Source: Actinostola sp. cb2023 (lineage: Eukaryota; Cnidaria; Anthozoa; Actiniaria; Actinostolidae). Taken from it: DNA of 64,000 bases. Below are positions 1 to 11,398 of the stretch, piece after piece. The stretch covers positions 127,001 through 191,000 of the forward strand of contig JAUJYZ010000878.1 of the NCBI GenBank assembly GCA_033675265.1, written 5' to 3'. Position numbers and translations under genes: made by a program. Numbering within the stretch: the stretch's first letter is position 1; each line of letters begins with the position of its first letter. The notes beneath the pieces are model-generated. The model saw only the letters and a program-made list of their open reading frames with translations. It had not been told where the DNA came from and ran no database searches.

Positions 1-630
1 CTGCCTTGGAACGATTATGAGGTTCTTGGTAAAGTAGGCTTGTATTGGTCGTGTTGGTAGTCATACTTCAAGAGTCTTTCAACACGTCTTTCCAAGGTAC
101 AAGTCGAGAGGAAATTAACTACGTGCCAAGAAACTCACTGATTGGCTGGTTCGTGGTTACGAATACAATCAATAATTCCTACTTTCGAATCCTAGCTTTG
201 TGTGGATGGGTTTCGAATAGTTCACTAATGAAAGTATAATCACTGCAGTAATGAACTGAAAAGTGTGATTATTGTTTTATTGTCAGTCACTAAAACAGAA
301 TTAAGTCTCGCCATACTCACATTAAAGACTGAACTACAGTATATAATTGTTTTTTATTGTTTTTGAAAAGTTTGATTATCGTTCTTCACCGCCGTCTTGC
401 TTGGTGAGATTAAAACACGTCTACTTGAAACCACTTGTGATCGTCTGTCTAAAGAAGACGTTTCGTAATGAAGATCCAGTGGCATATGGCCATGATTTCC
501 AATACGGATATAGCTAAGAAACTGACGTCACCACTTGATATCGTGCCAAAAGCGTGATCGCGCGTGAAGTGTTCGTGCATTGTTCGAACAGAATACGAAA
601 TCTACAGCTCACTCGTATATTTCCGTAACA
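1..630. other. Left-end spacer, duplicated flank from about 142
   Basis: No coding exon is recognisable. From about 142 (GATTGGCTGGTTCGTGG) to 630 the sequence is closely similar to 9679-10454, the flank of the second GPCR copy. The second copy differs mainly by a fold-back element at 9830-10102 that is absent here. Bases 1-141 have no visible counterpart. Confidence 0.7.
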
Positions 631-3600
631 CTTAGGGAATATCCCGCAGGAGGTTTAGCCAATCAAGTTGCTGTTACTATGTTAATTAGTGAGGGAATAT
701 CCCGCACGAGGTTTAGCCAATCAGGTTGCTATGTTAATTAGTGAGGGAATATCCCGCACGAGGTTTAGCCAATCAGGTTGCTATGTTAATTAGTGAGGGA
801 ATATCCCGCACGAGGTTTAGCCAATCAGGTTGCTATGTTAATCAGTGAGGGAATATCCCGCACGAGGTATAGCCAATCAGGTTGCTAGGTTTAGCCAATC
901 AGGTTGCTATGTTAATTAGTGAGGGAATATCCCGCAGGAAGTTTAGCCAATCAGGTTGCTATGTTAATTAGTGAGGGGATATCCCGCATGAGGTTTAACC
1001 AATCAGGTTGCTATGTTAATTAGTGAGGGAATATCCCGCAGGAGGTTTAGCCAATCAGGTTGCTATGTTAATTAGTGAGGGAATATCCCGCACGAGGTTT
1101 AACCAATCAGGTTGGCATGTTAATTAGTGAGAGAATATCCCGCATGAGGTTTAGCCAATCAGGTTGCTATGTTAATCAGTGAGGGAATATCCCGCACGAG
1201 GTTTAACCAATCAGGTTGCTATGTTAATTAGTGAGGGAATATCCCGCATGAGGTTTAACCAATCAGGTTGCTATGTTAATTAGTGAGGGAATATCCCGCA
1301 GGAGGTTTAACCAATCAGGTTGCTATGTTAATTAGTGAGGGAATATTCCGCAGGAGGTTTAGCCAATCAAGTTGCTGTGTTAATCAGTGAGGGAATATCC
1401 CGCACGAGGTTTAACCAATCAGGTTGCTATGTTGATTAGTGAGGGAATATCCCGCACGAGATTTAGCCAATCAGCCAGTTGCTATGTTAATCAGTGAAGG
1501 AATATCCCGCACGAGGTTTAGCCAATCAGGTTGCTATGTTAATTAGTGAGGGAATATCCCGCAGGAGGTTTAGCCAATCAGTTGCTATGTTAATTAGTGA
1601 GGGAATATCCCGCAAGAGGTTTAGCCAATCAAGTTGCTGTGTTAATCAGTGAGGGAATATCCCGCACGAGGTTTAACCAATCAGGTTGCTATGTTGATTA
1701 GTGAGGGAATATCCCGCACGAGGTTTAGCCAATCAGCCAGTTGCTATGTTAATCAGTGAGGGAATATCCCGCACGAGGTTTAACCAATCAGGTTGCTATG
1801 TTAATTAGTGAGGGAATATCCCGCACGAGGTTTAGCCAATCAGGTTTCTATGTTAATTAGTGAGGGAATATCCCGCACGAGGTTCAGCCAATCAGGTTGC
1901 TACGTTAATTAGTGAGGGAATATCCCGCAGGAGGTTTAGTCAATCAGTTGCTATGTTAATTAGTGAGGGAATATCCCGCAAGAGGTTTAGCCAATCAAGT
2001 TGCTGTGTTAATCAGTGAGGGAATATCCCGCACGAGGTTTAACCAATCAGGTTGCTATGTTAATTAGTGAGGGAATATCCCGCACGAGGTTTAGCCAATC
2101 AGGTTGCTATATTAATTAGTGAGGGAATATCCCGCACGAGGTTTAACCAATCAGGTTGCTATGATAATTAGTGAGGGAATATCCCGCACGAGGTTTAGCC
2201 AATCAGGTTGCTATGTTAATTAGTGAGGGAATATCCCGCATGAGGTTTAACCAATCAGGTTGCTATGTTAATTAGTGAGGGAATATCCCGCAGGAGGTTT
2301 AACCAATCAGGTTGCTATGTTAATTAGTGAGGGAATATTCCGCAGGAGGTTTAGCCAATCAAGTTGCTGTGTTAATCAGTGAGGGAATATCCCGCACGAG
2401 GTTTAACCAATCAGGTTGCTATGTTGATTAGTGAGGGAATATCCCGCACGAGATTTAGCCAATCAGCCAGTTGCTATGTTAATCAGTGAAGGAATATCCC
2501 GCACGAGGTTTAGCCAATCAGGTTGCTATGTTAATTAGTGAGGGAATATCCCGCAGGAGGTTTAGCCAATCAGTTGCTATGTTAATTAGTGAGGGAATAT
2601 CCCGCAAGAGGTTTAGCCAATCAAGTTGCTGTGTTAATCAGTGAGGGAATATCCCGCACGAGGTTTAACCAATCAGGTTGCTATGTTGATTAGTGAGGGA
2701 ATATCCCGCACGAGGTTTAGCCAATCAGCCAGTTGCTATGTTAATCAGTGAGGGAATATCCCGCACGAGGTTTAACCAATCAGGTTGCTATGTTAATTAG
2801 TGAGGGAATATCCCGCACGAGGTTTAGCCAATCAGGTTTCTATGTTAATTAGTGAGGGAATATCCCGCACGAGGTTCAGCCAATCAGGTTGCTACGTTAA
2901 TTAGTGAGGGAATATCCCGCAGGAGGTTTAGTCAATCAGTTGCTATGTTAATTAGTGAGGGAATATCCCGCAAGAGGTTTAGCCAATCAAGTTGCTGTGT
3001 TAATCAGTGAGGGAATATCCCGCACGAGGTTTAACCAATCAGGTTGCTATGTTAATTAGTGAGGGAATATCCCGCACGAGGTTTAGCCAATCAGGTTGCT
3101 ATATTAATTAGTGAGGGAATATCCCGCACGAGGTTTAACCAATCAGGTTGCTATGATAATTAGTGAGGGAATATCCCGCACGAGGTTTAGCCAATCAGGT
3201 TGCTATGTTATTCAGTGAGGGAATATCCCGCACGAGGTTTAACCAATCAGGTTGCTATGTTAATTAGTGAGGGAATATCCCGCACGAGGTTTAACCAATC
3301 AGGTTGCTATGTTAATTAGTGAGAGAATATCCCGTACGAGGTTTAGCCAATCAGGTTGCTATGTTAATTAGTGAGGGAATATCCCGCACGAGGTTTAACC
3401 AATCAGATTGCTATGTTAATTAGTGAGGGAATATCCCTCACGAGGTATAGCCAATCAGGTTGCTATGTTAATTAGTGAGGGAATATCCCGCACGAGGTTT
3501 AACCAATCAGGTTGGCATGTTAATTAGTGAGGGAATATCCCTCACGAGGTTTAGCCAATCAGGTTGCTGTGTTAATCAGTGAGGGAATATCCCGCAGGAG

Positions 3601-3736
3601 GTTTAGCCAATCACGTTGCTATGTTAATTAGTGAGGGAATATCCCGCAAGAGGTTTAGCCAATCAGGCTGCTATGTTAATTAGTGAGAGAATATCCCTCA
3701 GGAGGTTTAGCCAATCAGGTTGCTATGATGATTAGT
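631..3736. repeat. 52-bp minisatellite, about 59 units
   Basis: The unit reads GTTAATTAGTGAGGGAATAT, then CCCGCACGAGGTTTAGCC, then AATCAGGTTGCTAT. Common variants are CACGAGG/CAGGAGG and TTTAGCC/TTTAACC. Each unit carries an ATTGG/CCAAT-box core (GCCAATCA) and a homeodomain-like core (TAATTA). A higher-order duplication is visible: about 1210-2201 is repeated at about 2202-3193 with a period of 992 bp, including rare variants such as GAATATTCCG and CTATGATAAT. A 6-unit version is at 10455-10767. Confidence 0.95.
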
Positions 3737-4060
3737 GTTCTAAATGAGCTTGATAATGGTGGCCACTGCTAAGAAAACAAGAAAACAACTCGAACGAACA
3801 GCTTATGTTTGTCAAACGTCACTCTGTTTAAATATATTTTGTCATAGATAAACAGCTGCCGTGACCTAACGTTATAAAACTTTTTCTCTTTTAAACTTTC
3901 TTTCTCATTACTTTTTGTTCAATTGTACACTTATATTACATTGGAAATGTTGCCGTATTCGACGACCTTTTCCTGTCAACCGTCATCAAATGGTGGTTCA
4001 TTCGGGTGTCTAATCCCCGTCAGCGATTGACGTTGCATTTTCAAACCACTATGAGTGTCA

Positions 4061-7000
4061 TCACTGAGAGACAGTAGAACCAACGGTTCCAATTCCTGTA
4101 GTCGTTGAAGGGACAGTTCTGGCCTCACAGTAGAAAACACGAAACATTGATTTGCGCAAGTCAGCTCGAAGAGATGAATAAATGATTGGATTGACAAACG
4201 ATGAAACATGAACTGACCATGCTCCCCCTGACATTATTGCCGAGGAGAGACTAAGCCCCACGAACGCCAGGGACCTGGTAACTACATACGGGGCCCAGCA
4301 CAGGAGAAAGACAATCACAATGACGATGGAGATTTTGGCAAGCTTGGCCTCAATCATGGCTGAAAGAAAATCAGAAAAATATGAATCATTCTTTGGGCAA
4401 TGAAAAAAGCGCGCGCTTTTCAAATGTCAATTTCCAAGGTTTGCAGAACGTGCGTTTTTTCCGTCATAATCCGGCATGGTGACGTCAGGAGGCCTCCATA
4501 TTTGGGTCACTATACCAAACATGGTTCAAAACAAACAAACAATGCAAAGTAACCATAACAGCTTCTTCGATTTTATAGCCATAGATTTCTTAGATTTATA
4601 GGTGAGTAGTGGTGGATATTTACCGAGGCGCGAGTCCTCAAGTACATTAAGGCCTGGGTCTCAAACTTTTCAAAATGGCGGCCGCAATTCAAGAGGGGGT
4701 AGTCTAATTCTTTCTCCTTGTAATATTTCTTCTTAACACTTTGGCAATTACAATATAGCCACGATGTTCACAATTACACATGATATTTTCCATGGAAACA
4801 TGGAATGTGACCTTTGAACTCTAATTTAAATAATTAATATAAAAGCCTCCTGCATCATATTAAAGCGTTTTACTATGCAGGAAATTGTTATACAAGTGAA
4901 TCAGAGTTAGTCCATAGTATATATATCAAATGAGGACAATTGCAAATATTATCGGTAAGGCTGATTTAGGCTAAAATGAAATATGATACTTTCAATTTAA
5001 GATCATTTAAAAATATTTTTCTTCACCGTCCTCATTGGGATTATAAGTAATGACTTACCCCCTATTCATATCCATAAAAATATCAGACATATGAAAACAC
5101 TTTACTATAATGCAGAAGGCTTTTATAAAATTATATTTCAATTAGAGTTCAAAGGTCACATACCAAGTTTCCATGGAAACTGTTATGAATTTTTTGTTAA
5201 GGTCGTGGCTATATATTATTTGTCAAAGTTTTAAGGCAAAAGATTGCAAAGATAAGGAGAAAGACTACCCCCTCATCAAATAAACGGCAGCCATTTTGAA
5301 ACCCAGGCCTTAATGCACTTGAGTCCTCGAGCGGCGAGCCAATCAGAGCGCGCGATAAGTACTATTCACTTGTGTGGTATTGAAAATACAAGTATGAATT
5401 TAAAGCATTTTCTGGATATTTGTCTTATTGAGACTGCGAAAGACTTGCTTAGCTTCATATTCTTTGTAATATTTATTTAACTTGATATCTTTCACGCACT
5501 ACAAAGATCAAATAGCGATGACTAGTTTCGTTCCTGTATGAACGAGGTTCATACAGGAACGAAACTAGTCATCGCTATATTTGATCTTTGTAGTGCGTGA
5601 AAGATATCATGTTAAATAAATATTACAAAGAATATGAAGAATTTAAAGCAAGTTTTCAATTTTGTTCTGCGCGCGCGTGCACTGTGTTCTCATAGAGCAC
5701 GCGGAATACGCATCCTTTGGCCAATCAGAGAGCGCGTTATATCATATAGTTATTTTATAAATACTAATTATTATTGTTACTTTTCTCTCAACTTATAACT
5801 TTATATTATATTATGGTTGAATGAGCGCTATATAAATATCACTAAATATTCTTTACTATCATTATAATTCATCAGTTCCTCATGTCGCGTGCCGATCTTT
5901 TTTCGTTCCTGGCAAATGTTTTGGAAAATAAGATGATTTTACACTAGACTTTCTCAAAGTCCGTTTTCCCTATCTTCTGTTGGAATCTCTCGGGAACAAA
6001 TAATCGAAAAAGTCTAATATTCGACGAATATTTGGACTAAATTAACACGTTCGACTTGAAGCAAGTCTAATTTTAGACTGTGACATCATCACTTGTTGAC
6101 CTTCCGCTTTCATAACGTATATTTCTATTATCGACTTTTAAAAAGGCATTTCTTTTTCGCTTTCGACTGAGAAAAATATTATCACAATGAGGGTTTATCA
6201 TGTAATTTCAAAACTCATAGGACAAAAAAATGATTATCATATAGCTGGAAAGAGCTCGTTGAAATTTTTTTAAATGTGAAGTTTGGAAAAGATCGCTTCA
6301 CAAATTGCGAAGATATGAATTTTCAAAAATCGAAATTTTATACGGAACCTTTGGAAATTTACGCTGATAGGCAAGAGTTGCCTACCAACGAAGGTTTTCA
6401 TACAAATGTCTGATATTTTTATGGATATGAATAGAGGGTAAGTCATTACTTATAACCCCAGGACGGTGAAGAAAAATATTTTTAAACAATCTTAAATTGA
6501 AAGTATCATATTTCATTTTAGCCTAAATCAGCCTTACCGATAATATTTGCAATTGTCCTCATTGGATATATATACTATGGACTAACTCTGATTCACTTGT
6601 ATAACAATTCCCTGCATAGTAAAACGCTTTAATATGATGCAGGAAGCTTTTATATTAATTATTTAAATTAGAGTTCAAAGGTCACATTCCATGTTTCCAT
6701 GGAAACTATCATGTGTAATTGTGAACATCGTGGCTATATTGTAATTGCCAAAGTGTTCAGAAGAAATATTACAAGGAGAAAGAATTAGACTACCCCCTCT
6801 TGAATTGCGGCCGCCATTTTGAAAAGTTTGAGACCCAGGCCTTAATGTACTTGAGTTGTCCTATGTCTCCTATAAGTTTTGAAATTACGTGATAAACCCT
6901 CATTCTCAGCTATCAGTTATATGATCATTCATACAATATATTATACTAAAAGACCATGAACTGTTTATACAGGACTCATCTAAAAAAAGCCGGCCTGTAC

Positions 7001-9004
7001 TAATAGTTCATGCAGGGGTTGATTATTTCTTATCTTTACTCAGTCCTGCCATACGTCTCAGATCAGCGATTTTCTCATATGAGTTGATTTAAGGTGGTTC
7101 CCGCATGAATGACCGGTTTGCCGTATTTTTTAACTCGCTCGCTCCGCGTCAATATTGCTTGGATTTTATTGTGCTTAACATAAATACTAATTCAACTATT
7201 CTGCCTTTCGACGGTGTATTCAAAAGTATCATTGTAAGCCGCGTTTGTGAATGCCAGCTGATATTCAAACGACACTATTTTCACTAAAACTGCTGCCAAG
7301 CGTTATTCCCTCGTACGATTTTTTTTAAACTTCGTGAACGGCCTTTTAAGGTCCCTAGTAATGTTCTGACGAGGAAAGAAAAAAAAATTGTTCGAGCCGA
7401 AATCACGTAACAACCGAAAGGTCCAAATTTTGACAACAAAAATATGAATTGGTGATTTCGGCTCGATCAATTTCCTACGTACGTACGTATATAACAGCAA
7501 TAAATAAATAAAAATAGTACAGTTCTCAGTACTTTTTGGTATCATTTTCGCCCTGCTGGGGGGGGGGGGGGGGCCATTTTGTGCTGTGCATGGCCCTGGA
7601 TATTGGCGCCTTGTACTGTTACATACTCATAATTTAGTCAGCTTCTTCTGTATCAACGAAAACAAAAAGAGAAACTGTTTTGAGTTCACTGAAAACCGAT
7701 ATTGATTGATGCGTTCTTTTGTCTTTTTGCTCAAAGACGAAAAAGTAAGTACAATATATTTAAGAATCATTACCGTAGAAAGAAAAAAGCCAAACACGAG
7801 ACTAATAAAAGGAAGAAAGAGAGCAGAAGAAAAAATAAAAAAGCAAATACAAAGTACTCAAAGAACCGTCACTAATCGACATTACAGTCAATAGGTGGCA
7901 CATAAATAAAACCGAATTGACAGACCTAGTTTAATCACTCCGCGGAGTTCTCACTATTTGAACAGCTAGTGTTCTTGCTAAGTAAAGTTGTTATTCAGCG
8001 CAGTTCCTGTTCATTATATTACTTTCAAAGCGAAAGTTACCTAAGAAAGAAATATATTTATAGCTCTTTTTACATATAAATGATCAAAGGCGTTTTCAAT
8101 ACTGAAACTGATTTACTTACTTCATGGCTCCTGACTATGTCGCTTCATTTATACTTTTATTTATCAGTTTAAAAAAACTAAACTTGTCGATCACGCGAAT
8201 AATAAGTCTCTATATTTCTTACTTTCCTCTATCTGCGGTAGAGAATAAACCGGGAAGTGAACCCGCAGCCTTACCTCGTCTATTGCATGCCTGCTGCGTT
8301 CGATTCAGTGAAGCTTTGTTATCTCTTTGTATTTCTTCCAAACCATAACTCAGTATTTTTCTGTTCTGAGCACGCACCAAAATCATCGTCCAGGAGTTTA
8401 GAATAACGATGAGAATCAAAGGTATGACGACATGGAACAATAAGATTGATAAAGTAAAAGCCATCGAACGTTTCCTCCAAGATAAGCCACAGTCAAAACT
8501 ATCTGGGCTGAATTCAATCTCAAGAAATGATGCGCAAATGATGGAGAAAAGTGTGCCATGAACCCATGGATAAGCGATCATGAATACTTTAAGCTTAGGC
8601 TTCATGAGTTGGATGTAGCGTAGTGGGAAACCAAGGGCGACAAAACGATCAACACTCAACATTACTAATGTGAAGACTGAGATAAAGAAGAAAGAATACG
8701 ATGTTAATCCACCGATAGTACACAGCACTCCGCCATCGCTGATAATACGGACATCGATGACCGTCGCAAGCTGGTAACTCAGTGGAAAGGCAGCCGTTAG
8801 AAAGTCAGCCATGGCCAGGCTCATGATCAACTTGTTGGCGAAGCTAGAAAGAAGACGTTGGTTCCTTATGAATGCCAAAATCAGCAGAAAATTCCCACAG
8901 ACACTCAGTACAATAATGATGGCTAATACAACAGACAGAGAAATGATCTCAACGTTTGAACGAAGAATAAAAACTTGACTTGCGTTGGCCGTGTTGTTAT
9001 TCAT
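4061..9004 (-). CDS. Class A (rhodopsin-like) GPCR, copy B, two exons
   Basis: Seven-transmembrane receptor, ligand unknown. Exon 1 is 9004-8275 (start ATG at 9004) and exon 2 is 4359-4061, joined in phase 1 at GT (8274) and AG (4360-4361); 342 aa. Exon 1 holds an N-terminus with two N-glycosylation motifs (residues 3-5 and 7-9), TM1-TM5, Cys95 and Cys172 (extracellular disulfide pair) and DRF at 119-121 in place of DRY. Exon 2 holds TM6 with CWAP (264-267) and TM7 with NPIIY (300-304). Position 7.43 is His294, not the retinal-binding Lys, so it is not an opsin; 3.32 is Ser, so not a typical amine receptor. The intron is 3.9 kb with a large fold-back insertion. Relative to copy A, a 4-base length difference near 4063-4078 shifts the frame and ends the tail early. 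The old tail frame, ending near 3976 (HPNEPPFDDG), is still readable. Close paralogue of 11300-13970. Confidence 0.85.
4637..6855. mobile_element. Large fold-back element in the intron of GPCR copy B
   Basis: Arms of about 460 bp, 4637-5097 and 6395-6855, are inverted copies beginning CTCAAGTACATTAAGGCC. A third, shorter copy (about 5098-5335) lies inside, inverted relative to the left arm, and a long hairpin sits at 5450-5641. The matching intron in GPCR copy A (near 12050) lacks about 4602-6905 entirely and continues ATTTTATAGCAATTCTCAGC, so it looks like an empty site. No transposase is visible, so the element is non-autonomous. Confidence 0.85.
5450..5641. repeat. Near-perfect long hairpin
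   Basis: Arms of about 95 bp flank a centre near 5548 (TGTATGAACGAGGTTCATAC). The left arm starts CTTCATATTCTTTGTAATAT and the right arm is its reverse complement with only a few mismatches. It lies inside the larger fold-back element. Confidence 0.9.
6906..8274. other. Rest of the GPCR copy B intron
   Basis: Largely shared with 12060-13240 of copy A. It holds an 18-G run at about 7557-7574 that copy A lacks. No second gene is supported here; short open frames such as 7303-7545 and 8124-8348 show no protein features. Confidence 0.7.
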
Positions 9005-9060
9005 TTTCGCGCCAGTGAACTCACGATTTCGTTAGTATGGATGAAAGAAGCTGAAGCATC

Positions 9061-9678
9061 AATACCCGGGGGGGGGGGGGGGGGGGGGGGCACTACCGGA
9101 AATTCAATACCCGTGGAGGGGGGGGGGGGGGCACTCCCGGAAATTTAGGATAGGGGTGTGCCCCCGGGATGTCGAAACCCTGACCCTATTTAAGGATGAT
9201 TCAAACCCTTTCCAAGGATTTGTCACTGAAATATAGATCCAATTTAAGGAAAAAGTTAATACAATTCCTTTGGAAATCGCTAATATCAGAAGTAAATACG
9301 CTGGCTGTTACGCTAAGCGGATGTTTTAGTCAAAATAAAAAGGTGTACCCAAATTAAAGATCAACACTTGAGCGCTCTATCCTCTACCAAGGTACAAATC
9401 AAGTTTTTGCCATTTTTAATAATCAGTATAGGATGTTTTGTGAAATCTTTTTATGACACATTTATATTAATACATTGTCAGGAGCCCATTGACATTGTAC
9501 TTTAAACACAGGGAATTCTAACTTGATATTTGTGGCCATTTAGAAGCTCGTACGATCGATCTGGTATTTATGGTCATTTTAGAAGCTCGTGCTTGTCAGT
9601 TAGCTGTGTAACCAAGTCCTGTGGAATCGAACTTGCCCTCAGGCTTCCCGCGGACCGGAAAGCCTGAGGGCAAGTTCG
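9061..9678. other. Junction between the duplicated copies, with G-runs and a hairpin
   Basis: Poly-G runs at about 9069-9090 and 9118-9131 are each followed by CACT(A/C)CCGGAAATT, a short decayed repeat. A perfect 21-bp inverted repeat surrounds 9648-9660 (arms 9627-9647 and 9661-9681, ATCGAACTTGCCCTCAGGCT). It ends exactly where homology to copy 1 resumes. No gene found. Confidence 0.7.
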
Positions 9679-9829
9679 ATTGGCTGGTTCGTGGTTACGA
9701 ATACAATCAATAATTCCTACTTTCGATAGCTTTGTGTGGATGGGTTTCGAATAGTTCAAGAATGGAAGTATAATCACTGCAGTAATGAACTGAAAAGTGT
9801 GATTATTGTTTTATTGTCAGTCACTAAAA

Positions 9830-10102
9830 CAGCCGATTGCAAAAATTCTGTAAATCAAGTAGATCAGTATATCCACTGATATATCGGTGCATTATGGGTA
9901 ATACTAGTTTAGCGTTTTTCCACAAAATATGCAGCAGACATACAAACAACAAACTAGAGACTAAATTACATAATATTCTATAGTTTCACCAATGTTGCTT
10001 GCGTGAAACATCATTCAGGGGACTTTTTAAATTACCCATAATGCACCCGGTATATGGATATACTGATATACTTGATTTACATAATTTTTGCAAAGGGCTG
10101 TA
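9830..10102. mobile_element. Fold-back MITE with GCAAAAATTCT ends
   Basis: Inverted arms of about 60 bp start GATTGCAAAAATTCTGTAAA and end TTACATAATTTTTGCAAAG. Both arms contain TGCATTATGGGTAAT or its complement. The element is absent from the matching flank at 280-350. A related element is at 35944-36157. Confidence 0.8.
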
Positions 10103-10454
10103 TATCATTATATTATTATATTATATTATTATTATAATTATTATATATTAACTATATAATTGTTTTTAATGTTTTTGAAAAGTTTGATTATCGTTCTTCA
10201 CCGTCTTGCTTGGCGAGATTAAAACACTACTTGAAACCACTTGTGATCGTCTGTCTAAAGAAGAGGTTTCGTAATGAAGATCCAGTGGCATATGGCCATG
10301 ATTTCCAATAATATAGCTAAGAAACTGACGTCACCACTTGATATCGTGCCAAAAGCGTGATCGCGCGTAAAGTGTTCGTGCATTGTTCGAACATAATATA
10401 CAAAATCTCATGGGCTCCTGGAAATCTACAGCTCACTCGTACATTTCCGTAACA

Positions 10455-10767
10455 CTTAGGGAATATCCCACGCGAGGTTTAGCCAATCACGTTGCTGTGT
10501 TAATCAGTGAGGGAATATCCCGCAGGAGGTTTAGCCAATCACGTTGCTGTGTTAATCAGTGAGAGAATATCCCGCAGGAGGTTTAGCCAATCAGGTTGCT
10601 GTGTTAATCAGTGAGGGAATATCCCGCAGGAGGTTTAGCCAATCACGTTGCTGTGTTAATCAGTGAGGGAATATCCCGCAGGAGGTTTAGCCAATCAGGT
10701 TGCTGTGTTAATCAGTGAGGGAATATCCCGCAGGAGGCTTAGCCAATCAGGTTGCTGTGTTTAGTGT
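10455..10767. repeat. 52-bp minisatellite, six units
   Basis: Same unit as 631-3736, mostly the CAGGAGG / CACGTTGCTGTG variant. It occupies the same position relative to the GPCR gene in the second duplicate. The ten-fold difference in copy number shows that the array expanded or contracted after the duplication. Confidence 0.95.
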
Positions 10768-11002
10768 TCTGAATGAGCTTGATAATGGTGGCCACTGCTA
10801 AGAAAACAAGAAAACAACTCGAACGAACAGCTTATGTTTGTCAAACGTCACTCTGTTTTTATTATTTTGTCATAGATAAACAGCTGCCGTGACCTAACGT
10901 TATACAACTTTTTTCTCTTTTAAACTTTCTTTCTCATTACTTTTTGTTCAATTGTACACTTATATTACATTGGACGACCTTTTCCTGTCAACCGTCATCA
11001 AT

Positions 11003-11398
11003 TATAACATAGCATTGATATAACGCGCGCTCTGATTGACTAATAGACCTCTTTAGCTTCGTATGTAAATTGCCCATTTCAGATCATGTGATGTAAACAT
11101 GGTGTTCTCTGGAGAATTAGTCCTTTCAATATGAATGAATAAATTTCAGAAATATAAAGGAACAATTCTCCAGAGAATATTATGTTTACATCACATGATC
11201 TGAAATGGGCAATTTGCATACAAGCTAAAGAGGTCTATTAGCAGCTGTGCGTCCATCGAGTTATGGATACACTTGGTCGGCTGCTAAGCACTCAAGAAGC
11301 TAGTCGCACGAGGCGTTTACGCTTCTCTCGTGCTTAGCAGCCTCCCGCGTGCATCCATAACTCGATGGACGCACGCTGAGCGTTGACCATTCCTTCAG
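11003..11398. mobile_element. Two adjacent fold-back elements at the GPCR copy A 3' end
   Basis: Compared with copy B (CCGTCATCAAATGGTGG at about 3980), copy A has about 395 extra bases. They form two hairpins. The first, 11041-11239, has arms of about 60-75 bp (AATAGACCTCTTTAGCTTCG). The second, 11243-11378, has outer arms GCGTCCATCGAGTTATGGAT and inner arms GGCTGCTAAGCA. The GPCR reading frame runs into the second hairpin and stops there. Confidence 0.85.

Larger units (their letters stand above)
142..9060. repeat. Tandem segmental duplication, copy 1
   Basis: Flank, 52-bp array, GPCR exon 2, intron and GPCR exon 1 occur in the same order and orientation at 9679-14030. Exon 1 of the two copies differs by only a few bases, so the duplication is recent. 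Copy 1 has a long 52-bp array (about 59 units) and an extra inverted-repeat element of about 2.3 kb in the intron. The homology stops near 9060, where copy 1 enters a run of G. Confidence 0.85.
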
